Origin: an uncultured Bacteroidota bacterium
GTDB taxonomy: Bacteria > Bacteroidota > Bacteroidia > Chitinophagales > Chitinophagaceae
Direction: 5' to 3'
NCBI GenBank assembly: GCA_903847655.1
Contig: CAINEG010000034.1
Location: 1-29,664 of the forward strand
DNA length: 29,664 nucleotides
Positions 7,830-17,300 of the stretch are shown here, one piece after another. The notes under the pieces were generated by a model that was not told where the DNA came from, did no database searches, and worked only from the letters and a program-made list of their open reading frames with translations. The position numbers and the translations under genes were made by a program. Each line of letters starts with the position of its first letter. Within the stretch, counting starts at the first letter, position 1.

Positions 7830-9062
7830 TTATTTAAAAAACACATAGCCAATGAGTATGGCTATGACTACCCCTATCAAGTCTGCAAAAATACCTGCCC
7901 ATAAAGCATATCTAATTTTTTTAATGCCCACACTTCCAAAGTAAAGTGCAATGATATAAAAAGTGGTATCTGCAGAACCTTGAAAAATGGAAGCTAGTTT
8001 ACCTACAAAAGAATCCGGCCCTTGGTTTTGAAAAATGTCCAACATCATTCCTCTGGATCCACTCCCACTCAATGGTTTCATAATGGCTACGGGCAAGGCG
8101 CCAATAAAATCGGTATTCATTCCAGTGAGTTGAATTAAATAAGTAAACCCACTGATGATATAGCCCATGGCGCCACTGTCTCTAAATACTCTGATGGCAA
8201 CCAACATAGCGACCAAATAGGGAATAATTTTTACAATTACTTCAAAGCCATTTTTAGCACCTTCGATAAATGCATCAAAAACAGAAATTTTTTTATAGGC
8301 CCCACCTAAAATAATTCCAACAATTATAACTAACAATAAACCATTGCCCACTACTTTCGAAAAAACTTCTTTATGGGCAGTGGATAAAGCACTCACTCCT
8401 ATCATTACGCCCACTAATAAAACTACTAAACCCAATAACCAGCCAATCAATACTTTATCCCATTTTAGTTTTTGATACCAACCGACCATAATAATGGATG
8501 CTAGTGTAGTGCCAATAGTGGCTAAAACACAGGGAATAAATATACTGGCAGCATCTTGAGAATTGGCTGCCAATCGATAGGAAATAATCGTCAAGGGTAT
8601 AATGGTCAATCCACTGGTATGCAATACCAAAAACATGATCTGTGCATTGGTGGCTTTTTCTTTTTCAGGATTCAAAGTTTGTAGGCTTTCCATCGCTTTT
8701 AAACCAAATGGTGTAGCTGCATTGTCTAAACCTAACATATTGGCACTAAAATTCATCACCATATGCCCCATGGAAGGATGATTGGCCGGTACCCCTGGAA
8801 ACAATCTACTTAAGAATGGATTCATCCATTTGGCTAATTTTTGAATGGCCCCCGCTTTTTCTGCAATATTCATCAATCCTAAAAAGAAGACCATGGTGCC
8901 TGCTAAGGGAAATGCGACATCCATCACCGATGATTTAGCAGCATCAAATATCCCATCGGCCAAGAGCTTAAAGATGCTGGTATCGCCTAAGATGACCAAT
9001 TTAAACAGGGCAATCACAAAGGCAATCACAAAAAAAGCCATCCAAATTATATTCAAAGCCAT
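7830..9062 (-). CDS. SpmA-SpmB fusion membrane protein (nucleoside-recognition/gate domains)
   Basis: A 410-residue multi-spanning inner-membrane protein. Residues 1 to about 195 correspond to spore maturation protein A, including the motif FSANMLGLDNAATPFGLKAM. About 225 to 410 corresponds to SpmB, with GSGSRGMMLDIF and FQGSADTTFYIIALYFGSVG. In Bacillus these are two separate proteins needed for spore-core dehydration, and the fused form is seen in Bacteroidota that do not sporulate. Both halves are gate-type transporter-like domains, so a transport role is plausible but the substrate is unknown. It diverges from ychF across 78 bases. No frame break is visible at the junction, so the fusion looks genuine. 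Confidence 0.92.
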   Translation of the reverse strand: MALNIIWMAFFVIAFVIALFKLVILGDTSIFKLLADGIFDAAKSSVMDVAFPLAGTMVFFLGLMNIAEKAGAIQKLAKWMNPFLSRLFPGVPANHPSMGHMVMNFSANMLGLDNAATPFGLKAMESLQTLNPEKEKATNAQIMFLVLHTSGLTIIPLTIISYRLAANSQDAASIFIPCVLATIGTTLASIIMVGWYQKLKWDKVLIGWLLGLVVLLVGVMIGVSALSTAHKEVFSKVVGNGLLLVIIVGIILGGAYKKISVFDAFIEGAKNGFEVIVKIIPYLVAMLVAIRVFRDSGAMGYIISGFTYLIQLTGMNTDFIGALPVAIMKPLSGSGSRGMMLDIFQNQGPDSFVGKLASIFQGSADTTFYIIALYFGSVGIKKIRYALWAGIFADLIGVVIAILIGYVFFK

Positions 9063-9110
9063 ATTCCATTGTTTATGCTACTAATATAGCCCATTTTGAG
9101 ATTAGATTTG

Positions 9111-9118
9111 TATTTTTG
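9111..9118 (+). promoter_or_regulatory. ychF -7 box TATTTTTG
   Basis: Exact TAnnTTTG match ending 22 bases before the ychF ATG at 9141. Its position argues against starting translation at an upstream in-frame codon near 9096, since that would lie upstream of the promoter. No good -33 element is visible. Confidence 0.5.
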
Positions 9119-9140
9119 CGCTCTTAAAACAACAGAATTT

Positions 9141-10238
9141 ATGGCTTTACAAGCAGGCATCGTGGGATTACCCAATGTTGGAAAATCAACCTTATTTAAT
9201 GCAGTAAGTAATAGTGCAAAAGCACAGGCAAGCAATTATCGTTTTTGTACCATCGAACCCAATGTAGGTTTGGTAGATGTACCCGATCATAGAATGCAAC
9301 AATTGGCCGATTTAATCATTCCTGAAAGAATAGTCCCTACCCAATTGGAAATAGTAGACATTGCAGGTTTAGTAAAGGGCGCCAGTAAAGGCGAAGGTTT
9401 GGGTAATAAATTTTTAGCCAATATCAGAGAAGTAAGTGCTATCATACACGTGATTAGATGTTTTGAAGATGAAAATGTATTGAGAGAAGAAGGTATCATC
9501 AATCCAATTGGAGATAAAGAAATTATAGAGACCGAATTGCAGTTGAAAGATTTAGACAGTGTAGATAAAAAAATCCAACGTTGCGAGAAAATGGCCAAGA
9601 CCGATCCAAAAGCAAAAGTAGAATTGGAGGTTTTACAAAAATGCAAAACACATTTGGAACAAGGTAAAAGCATTCGATCTTTGAATTTATCTAAAGAAGA
9701 TGCCCTCGCGATTGCCGATAGTTTTTTATTGACAGAAAAGCCAGTGATGTATGTGGCCAATTTGGATGAAAAATCGATGCATACTGGTAATAAATATTCT
9801 GAACTATTGGTGACCATGGCCAAAGAAGAAGGCGCCCAAGTAATTATCATGTGTAATAATATCGAAGCTGAAATTGCAGAATTGGAAGATCCTACAGACA
9901 AGGCTTTGTTTATGGAAGAATACCAAATGAAAGAGCCTGCTTTGAATAGACTGATTCAATCTGCCTATAAATTATTAAACTTAGAGACCTATTTCACAGC
10001 TGGGGTTCAAGAAGTACGTGCCTGGACCATTGAGAAAGGTTGGAAAGCACCACAAGCGGCCAGTGTGATTCACACCGATTTTGAAAAAGGGTTTATTAAG
10101 GCGGAAGTAATTGCTTTTGATGATTTTATCAAATACAAAAGTGAAGCAGCTTGCAGAGAGAACGGTAAATTAAGAATTGAAGGGAAAGAATATTTAGTAA
10201 AAGATGGTGATGTAATGCATTTTAGATTCAATGTTTAA
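9141..10238 (+). CDS. ychF: Redox-regulated ATPase/GTPase YchF (OLA1 family)
   Basis: Universally conserved Obg-family P-loop NTPase that prefers ATP and associates with ribosomes. It has 365 residues from the ATG at 9141, the standard YchF length. Visible features are the P-loop GLPNVGKST (9-17), the switch region DIAGLVKGASKGEGLGNKFL, the NLDE sequence in place of the canonical NKxD (typical of the ATP-preferring OLA1 branch), a central coiled region, and a C-terminal TGS-like domain ending in KDGDVMHFRFNV. The start was chosen because family members begin MALQAGIVGLPNVG or similar and a -7 box sits just upstream. The glutaminyl cyclase gene follows at once and may overlap its stop codon. 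Confidence 0.96.
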   Translation: MALQAGIVGLPNVGKSTLFNAVSNSAKAQASNYRFCTIEPNVGLVDVPDHRMQQLADLIIPERIVPTQLEIVDIAGLVKGASKGEGLGNKFLANIREVSAIIHVIRCFEDENVLREEGIINPIGDKEIIETELQLKDLDSVDKKIQRCEKMAKTDPKAKVELEVLQKCKTHLEQGKSIRSLNLSKEDALAIADSFLLTEKPVMYVANLDEKSMHTGNKYSELLVTMAKEEGAQVIIMCNNIEAEIAELEDPTDKALFMEEYQMKEPALNRLIQSAYKLLNLETYFTAGVQEVRAWTIEKGWKAPQAASVIHTDFEKGFIKAEVIAFDDFIKYKSEAACRENGKLRIEGKEYLVKDGDVMHFRFNV

Positions 10239-10251
10239 TCAATACTTTTCT

Positions 10252-11061
10252 ATGTTTAAACCTATAGCTTTATTATTGACTACCACTGTATTGGTGCTTG
10301 CTTGTAACAACAACAATAATGAAGCAAGTTTGGAAGAAAATGCAATAGCAGCCCCTATTAATTTAAATTATGAGCTAGTTAAAGTTTATCCTCATGATAC
10401 CAGTGCCTATACCCAAGGATTGGAATGGAATGGGAATACTTTAATTGAAAGTACCGGATTAGAAGGTAAAAGCCTATTACATATTTTGGATTCCAATCAA
10501 AAAAAAATTGGCACCAAGGTTAAATTAGCTGCCACTGATTTTGGTGAAGGCACTACCCTATTCAATGGTAAAATTTATCAATTGACATGGAAAAATCATA
10601 AAGTTTTTGTGTACAATGCCAAAACCTTGATCAAAGAGAAAGAATTGTATTGGCCCTATGAAGGTTGGGGATTGACCCACAATGATACTTCATTGATTGT
10701 ATCTACCGGGGAGAGCAATATTTATTTTGTGGATCCTACTAGTTTTGCCATCAAAAAAACTTTAGGGGTTTTTAATAATTTCGGTTATGTCAGTAATATC
10801 AATGAATTAGAATATGTCAATGGGAAACTCTATGCTAATGTCTATGGCCGTAATAGCATTATTGTAATAGATTTAGTTACTGGGATTGTAAGCAATACTG
10901 TTGACTTTAGTAATTTACTGGCTCAAGCCGGAGTGATATATGATCCATTGACCATCGATCCTGGCTATGTATTAAATGGGATTGCTTATAAACAAAGTAC
11001 CCAAACCTTTTTTATTACTGGAAAATGTTGGCCCGTGATGGCTGAATTGAAAATTAAGTAA
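10252..11061 (+). CDS. Glutaminyl-peptide cyclotransferase, lipoprotein
   Basis: Beta-propeller glutamine cyclotransferase that converts N-terminal Gln of exported proteins to pyroglutamate. From the ATG at 10252 the N-terminus is MFKPIALLLTTTVLVLAC, a type II signal peptide with lipobox LVLAC and lipidated Cys18, followed by an Asn-rich linker. The family motif HDTSAYTQGLEWNG is comparable to the HDxxAFTQGL of plant papaya-type enzymes. Later segments (STGLEGKS, FGEGTTLFNGKIYQLTW, INELEYVNGKLYANVYG, NGIAYKQSTQTFFITGK) match propeller blades. An alternative ATG at 10231 would overlap ychF by 8 bases and add 7 residues. The linker after Cys is not acidic, so a periplasm-facing anchor is likelier than surface display. 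Confidence 0.92.
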   Translation: MFKPIALLLTTTVLVLACNNNNNEASLEENAIAAPINLNYELVKVYPHDTSAYTQGLEWNGNTLIESTGLEGKSLLHILDSNQKKIGTKVKLAATDFGEGTTLFNGKIYQLTWKNHKVFVYNAKTLIKEKELYWPYEGWGLTHNDTSLIVSTGESNIYFVDPTSFAIKKTLGVFNNFGYVSNINELEYVNGKLYANVYGRNSIIVIDLVTGIVSNTVDFSNLLAQAGVIYDPLTIDPGYVLNGIAYKQSTQTFFITGKCWPVMAELKIK

Positions 11062-11081
11062 TACCCTATCCAATAGTAATA

Positions 11082-12035
11082 TTAAGTGTTATGGGTTTTT
11101 TTTATTTCATACACAATAGAACTGGCTCTATCGTTATTTTTTAATGCAAAAAGGTTTGAAATACCTCCAATAATCACTGCTCGAATCATCCCAAGTAAAC
11201 CAGATTTCTTATAACGCTCACTCAATAAACTCACATAAAAACTATCAAACCACATTGGTTTAATTAGATTTACCTCCATATTAAACTTTTTTGTAAGAAA
11301 GTTCATTGCGCTTGGCGAAAAATGGTACAAATGTCTAGGCACATCATAAGCTGCCCAATATTTTTTATAATATCCAGCATCATAGCTAGTATAATTAGGC
11401 ACAGCAATAATTAATCTACCATTGGCTTTGAGTAATTTATAAAAACAGGCCATATATTCATTTAAATCATGCACATGTTCTAAAACATGCCAAAGTGTAA
11501 TTACATCGTATTTGTTTTCATTCAATTGAAACAAGGCCTCAATGGGTTCCACTTTAATTGTATAATTGTTAAAAGCACGTATTCTTGAAGCCTCATCAGG
11601 TTCTAGTGCATTAACTTCCCAACCCTTTTTAGTCATGGCATGCGCAAAAGCGCCTGTACCTGCACCAACTTCTAATAAATGGCCTTTTAATCCAGTAAAT
11701 AAAGACTGCACCCATTTAGTTTTTTGGGCCAAGGTTCTGGTTCTTACTTTATGGTAAATTTTATTGATCCATCCTGTTTGATCATCTGTATGAGAAATAT
11801 AAGTGGGGAAATTATAATAAGGCCCTATTGACTCTTTAGTAGGAATAGGATCGGTATATTTTAAATTACAGTGAGCGCATTGAATGATCTGGAAACTTTC
11901 ACCAGTTAAAGAATAGTCTTTGCTATGCATTAAAAAACCAATATCCTCTCTGTTACAAATGGGACAAGGAGCAAATTGTTTATTTAAATAACTATTCAAA
12001 TGATAAAGATTTATATAAAATGGAAATAATGGCAA
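11082..12035 (-). CDS. Zinc-ribbon class I SAM-dependent methyltransferase
   Basis: 317 residues. An N-terminal zinc ribbon uses Cys24/Cys27 (CPIC) and Cys53/Cys56 (CAHC). It is followed by a Rossmann methyltransferase with SAM motif LLEVGAGTGAFA (120-131), acidic loop ALEPDE (143-148), LWHVLEHVHD (181-190) and the late motif DVPRHLYHFSP (231-241). A hydrophobic segment near the C-terminus (LGMIRAVIIGGISNLFAL) may touch the membrane. Members of this group often modify sugars or quinone- or lipid-linked substrates, but no substrate can be assigned. It is last in the four-gene cluster. The ATG at 12035 overlaps the upstream gene by 44 bases. A TTG at 11999, also overlapping that gene's end, is an alternative start that keeps the zinc ribbon intact. 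Confidence 0.85.
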   Translation of the reverse strand: MPLFPFYINLYHLNSYLNKQFAPCPICNREDIGFLMHSKDYSLTGESFQIIQCAHCNLKYTDPIPTKESIGPYYNFPTYISHTDDQTGWINKIYHKVRTRTLAQKTKWVQSLFTGLKGHLLEVGAGTGAFAHAMTKKGWEVNALEPDEASRIRAFNNYTIKVEPIEALFQLNENKYDVITLWHVLEHVHDLNEYMACFYKLLKANGRLIIAVPNYTSYDAGYYKKYWAAYDVPRHLYHFSPSAMNFLTKKFNMEVNLIKPMWFDSFYVSLLSERYKKSGLLGMIRAVIIGGISNLFALKNNDRASSIVYEIKKTHNT

Positions 12036-12483
12036 CTAAGGCTAAAAATATTGCCCACCAATACCATTGGCCTTTTGTTTTTACATTTTGTTGCGCTGCC
12101 ATTTCTTGTGGAGCGATGTCAATATTTTTATAAAATAGGTTAGAATCAAATGTAGCTGACCAACTATAGGTATCCATTTGTTTGGACAAGGTACCAAAAT
12201 TACCAATTTGCAATGCTGCAATGTCCGCACTAAAAGCATGGTCTAGAAATTCTTGATATTGAATCATGGCTAGATCAGTTGAAACAGACAATTGTTCTGA
12301 AAGGAATTGATAAAATAAATTTGAAGGCTTGACGGAAGATTGGTTAAATACAATCTTTTCCTTAGGTGCCAATAAAACTGCTGTTTCCCAACTGGCTTCT
12401 TCTTTTTCAAGTTGAAGCACACCAATATTTGGGAATATCAATTGACCTTTTTGAGCAAAATATTGGGTTAAATGTTCTAACAT
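11992..12483 (-). CDS. Tail-anchored membrane protein with HU/CCDC81-like N-terminal region
   Basis: 163 residues. The N-terminal 115 or so follow the pattern of the Bacteroidota HU-CCDC81 domain: an LxxYF helix, IFPNIGVLQL, then LAPKEKIVFNQ, a second helical part and IGNFGTL. This domain is related to the HU/IHF fold and often occurs in SPOR proteins, but no SPOR domain is present here. A short linker leads to one C-terminal hydrophobic helix (about 139-157, WYWWAIFLALVAIISILY) with only about six residues after it. It is therefore predicted to be tail-anchored in the inner membrane with the HU-like part in the cytoplasm. It begins 3 bases after the outer-membrane barrel gene. The domain call is by eye and moderate. 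Confidence 0.72.
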   Translation of the reverse strand: MLEHLTQYFAQKGQLIFPNIGVLQLEKEEASWETAVLLAPKEKIVFNQSSVKPSNLFYQFLSEQLSVSTDLAMIQYQEFLDHAFSADIAALQIGNFGTLSKQMDTYSWSATFDSNLFYKNIDIAPQEMAAQQNVKTKGQWYWWAIFLALVAIISILYKSLSFE

Positions 12484-12486
12484 AAT

Positions 12487-14319
12487 TTATTTATGAAACG
12501 AATATACAACGCCTGTTATTAATTGTAAGCCTAAAGAAGGATAATCTGCCCAGCGCTGATAGGGTTTGTCTAATAAGTTTTCACCTTTTGCCCAAGCTTT
12601 CCATACTGGGCTCAATTGATAAGTAAATCCTGCATTGAGCACCAATGCATTGTTGACATTGAAAGGTAAGTTTTTATCATTAGAAAAATTAGCCCCTGAC
12701 ATGTAATTGAAACCCCCATCAAAAGTCCATCGGTGGTTGGGAGACCAAGTGAGATTAGAATTCAATTCCATGGGCAAAATACCCCAAGGCTTGTCATTTA
12801 CTTTGATAGAATTGAATTGAATGTATTTGAAATTATTTTGAAATAAAAGCTGGTCACTCATTTGGTATCTCCAATGACCAACTAGTTCAATGGTTATGGC
12901 CCTGTATTCAAAAATGGGCTGGTATTGCAAGCCGATAGGAATTGAATTGATAGTGCTTAGAGAACGATCCATCAATACCCTATTGTATAAAGGTAAATTT
13001 CTATAATCATTCAAGGATATACCAAAACCATATTCCAAATGTTTAGATTTATTAAATACGAAGTCAATATTTTTCTTTTCTTGGGTGGTAATTTTCATAT
13101 CGCTTGGCGCCTTGATCCATGGGTTGACCATCGCCAAAAGGGAATATTGGTTATTGACTAAAATAGTATTCCATCCAGCCAATAAAGTGATGCTAGTATC
13201 TTTTAATTTTCTGCTTAAACTAAGTGCAGGCGTAAAAGTATATTCCCCATTGGCTATCGTAGGACTTATACCTAGTTTAAAGGTAGTCTTCCATTTTAAA
13301 GTTTCATAAGATGGATCCATTCTAAAAATGGCATTGTTTATTTTGCTTTTATTGGGTAATTGATATTGGTTGTAGTTGTAAGAGAAATTAAAGTTGAATC
13401 GATTCTTGTTGTCAAATTTTATAGCCAAGGGATTGAAAATTTCAAACCAGGTGTTATTCGCATGTTCAGTACCATTAAATTGTTCAATTTTAATAGTTGG
13501 ACTAAGCAAAGAGAATAAGTTCTTTTCATTGGTATTAACCCATTTAAAAGAAGCACCGACATGTGCAAAACCTTGGTCAAAATTTGAATTGGGTAAACTA
13601 GTCGCATCATCCACCATGCCATATCGATACCTTTGGCTATTTTGATAAAATAGTTGGGATTGCAGATGATTGTTTTGATTAATGGTATAATCGCTTAAAT
13701 ATTTAAGACCAAGGTCTGTTGTTTTTTGTAAATGTAAAGGCCCTTGAGAAGATTCATTGACGATGGAAAAACTATGTAAGTTCGCATGCTGGTCTGTTAA
13801 GGTAGAATTTATGTCTATTAAATGATGCGCATTATTACCATACCCAATTTTTAGGGTGGCTAAGTTGTTTGAGACTTTGTTGGGGTAAGATTTATAAGTT
13901 CTTGGCACTAAGGCTACGGGTTGATATTGAAATGAAAGATTTTGACTAGGTACTTCAAAATTTAAAATTAAAGAAGTGGTGTCGGTTTGAGCAGTAGCGG
14001 TTGTAAAGCTAATTTTTGCCACATTTTTTAATTGAGGCTTGAAAGCAGATAAAATACTCACTACTTTTTCTGGAACAGTATCTGCCTTATAAACAATGAC
14101 TGGTTCGTTAGTTGAAGGCGTAGGATCTTTGAATATAATTTTATCTATTGGGTTTAATCTGATTTTCTTTTTTCTGCCTTTAGCTTTCTTTTTTTTAGCC
14201 TTTAATGTTTTAGACACTGAGGTTTTAGTGGACTTGCTGCGTTTTTTTTGAGCTTCCATGTTTGTGGAAAACATAAATAAACAGCAGAGTAGTAAAAAAT
14301 ATTTTATAAAATGGTTCAT
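12487..14319 (-). CDS. Outer-membrane beta-barrel protein with Lys-rich N-terminus, TonB-receptor-like C-terminus
   Basis: 610 residues. Signal peptide 1-23 (FMFSTNMEA), with predicted cleavage before Gln24. Then a strongly basic segment (about 24-52) with several Lys triplets and quadruplets, a Pro/Thr/Val-rich spacer (about 53-115), and from about 130 on a series of amphipathic beta strands. The C-terminus (GENLLDKPYQRWADYPSLG, ending VVYSFHK with the penultimate-aromatic barrel signature) resembles TonB-dependent receptors. There is no recognisable plug domain, so it is probably not a conventional TonB receptor. It begins 9 bases after the TPR gene and is followed 3 bases later by the tail-anchored gene. 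Function unknown. Confidence 0.85.
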   Translation of the reverse strand: MNHFIKYFLLLCCLFMFSTNMEAQKKRSKSTKTSVSKTLKAKKKKAKGRKKKIRLNPIDKIIFKDPTPSTNEPVIVYKADTVPEKVVSILSAFKPQLKNVAKISFTTATAQTDTTSLILNFEVPSQNLSFQYQPVALVPRTYKSYPNKVSNNLATLKIGYGNNAHHLIDINSTLTDQHANLHSFSIVNESSQGPLHLQKTTDLGLKYLSDYTINQNNHLQSQLFYQNSQRYRYGMVDDATSLPNSNFDQGFAHVGASFKWVNTNEKNLFSLLSPTIKIEQFNGTEHANNTWFEIFNPLAIKFDNKNRFNFNFSYNYNQYQLPNKSKINNAIFRMDPSYETLKWKTTFKLGISPTIANGEYTFTPALSLSRKLKDTSITLLAGWNTILVNNQYSLLAMVNPWIKAPSDMKITTQEKKNIDFVFNKSKHLEYGFGISLNDYRNLPLYNRVLMDRSLSTINSIPIGLQYQPIFEYRAITIELVGHWRYQMSDQLLFQNNFKYIQFNSIKVNDKPWGILPMELNSNLTWSPNHRWTFDGGFNYMSGANFSNDKNLPFNVNNALVLNAGFTYQLSPVWKAWAKGENLLDKPYQRWADYPSLGLQLITGVVYSFHK

Positions 14320-14328
14320 AAGATTAAT

Positions 14329-17300
14329 TTATTTAATTGTTGATTGTTCGGTCAACAATTTTAATTTTTCAGCAGCCACTATTTTAAGTTCCTCGATACT
14401 CGCATTTTCAGCTACGCTTTTATAAGTGGCAATGGCGTTAAAATTATCTTTTTGTGCTAAGTAAATATCACCTAAAAGTATATAAGCTTTAGTGATCCAA
14501 AATTCATAGGCCGCTTGTTTTTTAATCATTTCAAAAGCGGTTTTTTCTGCTAAAACCAATTTATGCTGCGCTAAATACAATTGTGCCAACAGATAATGTG
14601 CTTCTGCTGAATTTAGAGAATGCCCAGATTTGATCACTTTTGACAACCAATCTAAGGCTATACTGGTGTCTTTATTCAATACTGCTAGATGATAAAAAGA
14701 CAAACTAGCCATTTCGATATCATCAGTGGCGCTTAATTTGTCCTCTAATATTAAATTGGCCACTTTAGCAGATTCAACCCAATTTTCGGCTTTGTAAGCA
14801 CATCTTAATAATCCCTTGGTCGCTTCTGTTTTATTTTCTTGCTGTGTGGCAATGGTATTTAAGATAGTAAAATATTTTTGAGCCAATGGGTATTGCTTAA
14901 AATTGAAATAGTTCAGCCTTGCAGCCAATAAGGAAGCCCTTTCTGCAAATTTATTGGGTGCTTGATCTGCTACCTTAGCAAAGTAAATGGCTGCAGTATC
15001 ATAATGTTGTTGCGCATAATTAATTTCAGCTACGAAGTTATTGGCATCCAATTGATATTTCCCATTGGGGAAACTGATCAAATATTTACTAAATCCCTGT
15101 GCAGCTTCTGTATATTTATTTTGTTCGTATTTGATTAATGAAGCTCTGTAGATTAATGAATCTTGTTCACTATAGGATAAAGGCCTACCAAATTCAGTCA
15201 TGAATTGAACAAATAGTTCAGGTTTTTGATCTTCAATAAATATATTTCTAATAATTTCTAGTGCATTGTCGGTTTCCACTGATTTTGGGTAATTGGTATA
15301 CAGTTCCCTAAAGTTTTCTAATGCCACTTCATTCTTATCCAAATTAAAATAAACCAACCCAAGTTTATAAAAAGCTTGAGGATAAAAGCTACTTGCTGTC
15401 TTATCCAAAGTAATTTTTGCCAAGGGGGCAATGGCTTCTTGAAAGTTTTCTTGATTAATATAAGTGTCAGCCAATTCCATTCTTGCCTCGTTTAAGTAAT
15501 TAGAGGAAGGAAATTTTAGATCAAAATTGGTCAAGATATTCAGTTTTTCCTTTGGCTTGTTCATACCCCCTAGTAAGATGGCCTTTTCTAAGGTGGCATA
15601 ATCCATATAGGACCAACCCAAATCAATGATTTCTTGGTAAGAAGTCAGTGATTGTTTCATTAATTTCAACATCTTTTGACAATCTGCTACTCTTACAAAA
15701 GCATCTTTTTGATATTTGTCTGCATTGGAAGCAGGAATAGCATTCACAAGGGCTGAAAAATTAGTTAATGAATTTACATACTCGCCGCTTTTTAAATAAC
15801 AGTAGCCTAAAGTATACCTGGCATGCAATAAATTTATTTCGCCTAAATCAATTGGATTCAACAAGAATTTTTCTAAATAATCAGTAGCGTCTTGTATCCT
15901 ACCCATTTTGTAGGAAATTTCGCCTAGCCAAAATAAGGTGGCAGGTAAAACTTTATAATTATAAGGTATATGCAATAACTGATACAATAAACCGAATCCT
16001 TTTTCTATTTGTCCTTCATTTAAATACATCGTAGCTCTTCCATACAAGATGGTAGGATATAATTTTAATAAGTCTAAGGAAGGTTGTTCAATTGTATTGT
16101 AGGCATCAAATGCTTGTTCATAATTGTTGCTTAAGGCCAAAGCGCTTACCCATAAAGCCTTGGCTTCGGGAATCGCTGTTGAATTTGGATAGTTTTCAAT
16201 AAACTTATCTAAAGCGGTGATCGCATTACCATATTCTTTTAATGCTGCGCTTAATTTTGCATAATTAAATAAGGAGATTTCTTTTTGAATTAAGTTTTCG
16301 CTCTTGCTTGCACATAAAAGAAAGGCATTTTTTGCCCCATTTTTATCGTCGAGTTTCAAATAAGAAGTAGCTAATAAATACATGCTGTTTTGTCCTAGGG
16401 AATCATCAACGGACGCCAATGATTTAAAACCTTCGATGGCATTTTGCCATTGTTCATTTTGAAAATAACAAAAAGACAATTGATAAACATCTTGTTTGTC
16501 AGCTTGAGATTGAGTACCAACATAATAAGAAAGAAATGGAATGGCTTTTGTATACTCCTTCTTTTCAAACAACAAATGCCCCATTAACTGTTGCAGTTGT
16601 GCACTATAATATTGGCCAGGAAGTGCTAAAGCTGAAGAACAGGCTGTCATGGCTGCATTCACATCCCCCATAAAATAGTAAATCTGACTTATGTAAAAAG
16701 GGGTCAAACTAATATAGGCTTTATTAGTAGAAGCAATTTGAAAACAGTTTAAAGCCAGTGGGAAGTCCTTTTTTTGCAAGGCAATAAATCCTGCATAATA
16801 ATTGGCATCTGTGTAAAAGGAGCTTTCTTTGATTTGACTTACACTGTTTAATAAGCCTGTTGCTTTTTCCCAATCCCCTGCTTTGAAGTAGAGGTACCCT
16901 TTGTAATAATACATTTCAATGAGCTCCCTATTTTCCAAGTCTTCGATGGGTACCTGAGCAAATGTATTAAAGGCATTGGCTTGATCTTGTTTTTTAAAAT
17001 AATACTTGCCCAGTAAAAAATTGATCCGAGCACTGTAAATTTTATTCTTGGTTTCGCTTAACCATTTGACAGCTGCAATTGCCGCATTGGGTTTGTCTAA
17101 AATTAAAGACAAGGCAAAATAGTAATAGCTTATATCATCCGTAGGAGGTGAAAAAGTATAAGCAGATTGAATGTTTTGAAAGGCAGCAATGGTATCGCCT
17201 TGTTTTAAATCCTGAACTCCTTTTTCAAAAAGTCCATTCAATGGATGATTGATTTGTCCGTTTTGTCCATAAGTTATGGGGGAACAGAATAGACCCAGAC

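Noticed and set aside
9287..9901. Long open frame antisense to ychF (about 200 codons).
   Set aside because: It lies wholly inside the well-conserved ychF gene, its product is Ser/Leu-rich with no domain, and no promoter is visible. It is a shadow of coding bias.
11063..11103. ACCC...GGGT followed by eight T between convergent cyclase and methyltransferase genes, a possible terminator.
   Set aside because: The stem is only four pairs with a loop near 26 bases, and the T-run is coding sequence of the methyltransferase. Too weak to call.
11082..12035. Zinc-ribbon methyltransferase as a DNA-modification or defence enzyme.
   Set aside because: Its motifs are those of small-molecule/sugar-type class I methyltransferases; no DNA methylase NPPY/DPPY motif and no restriction partner.
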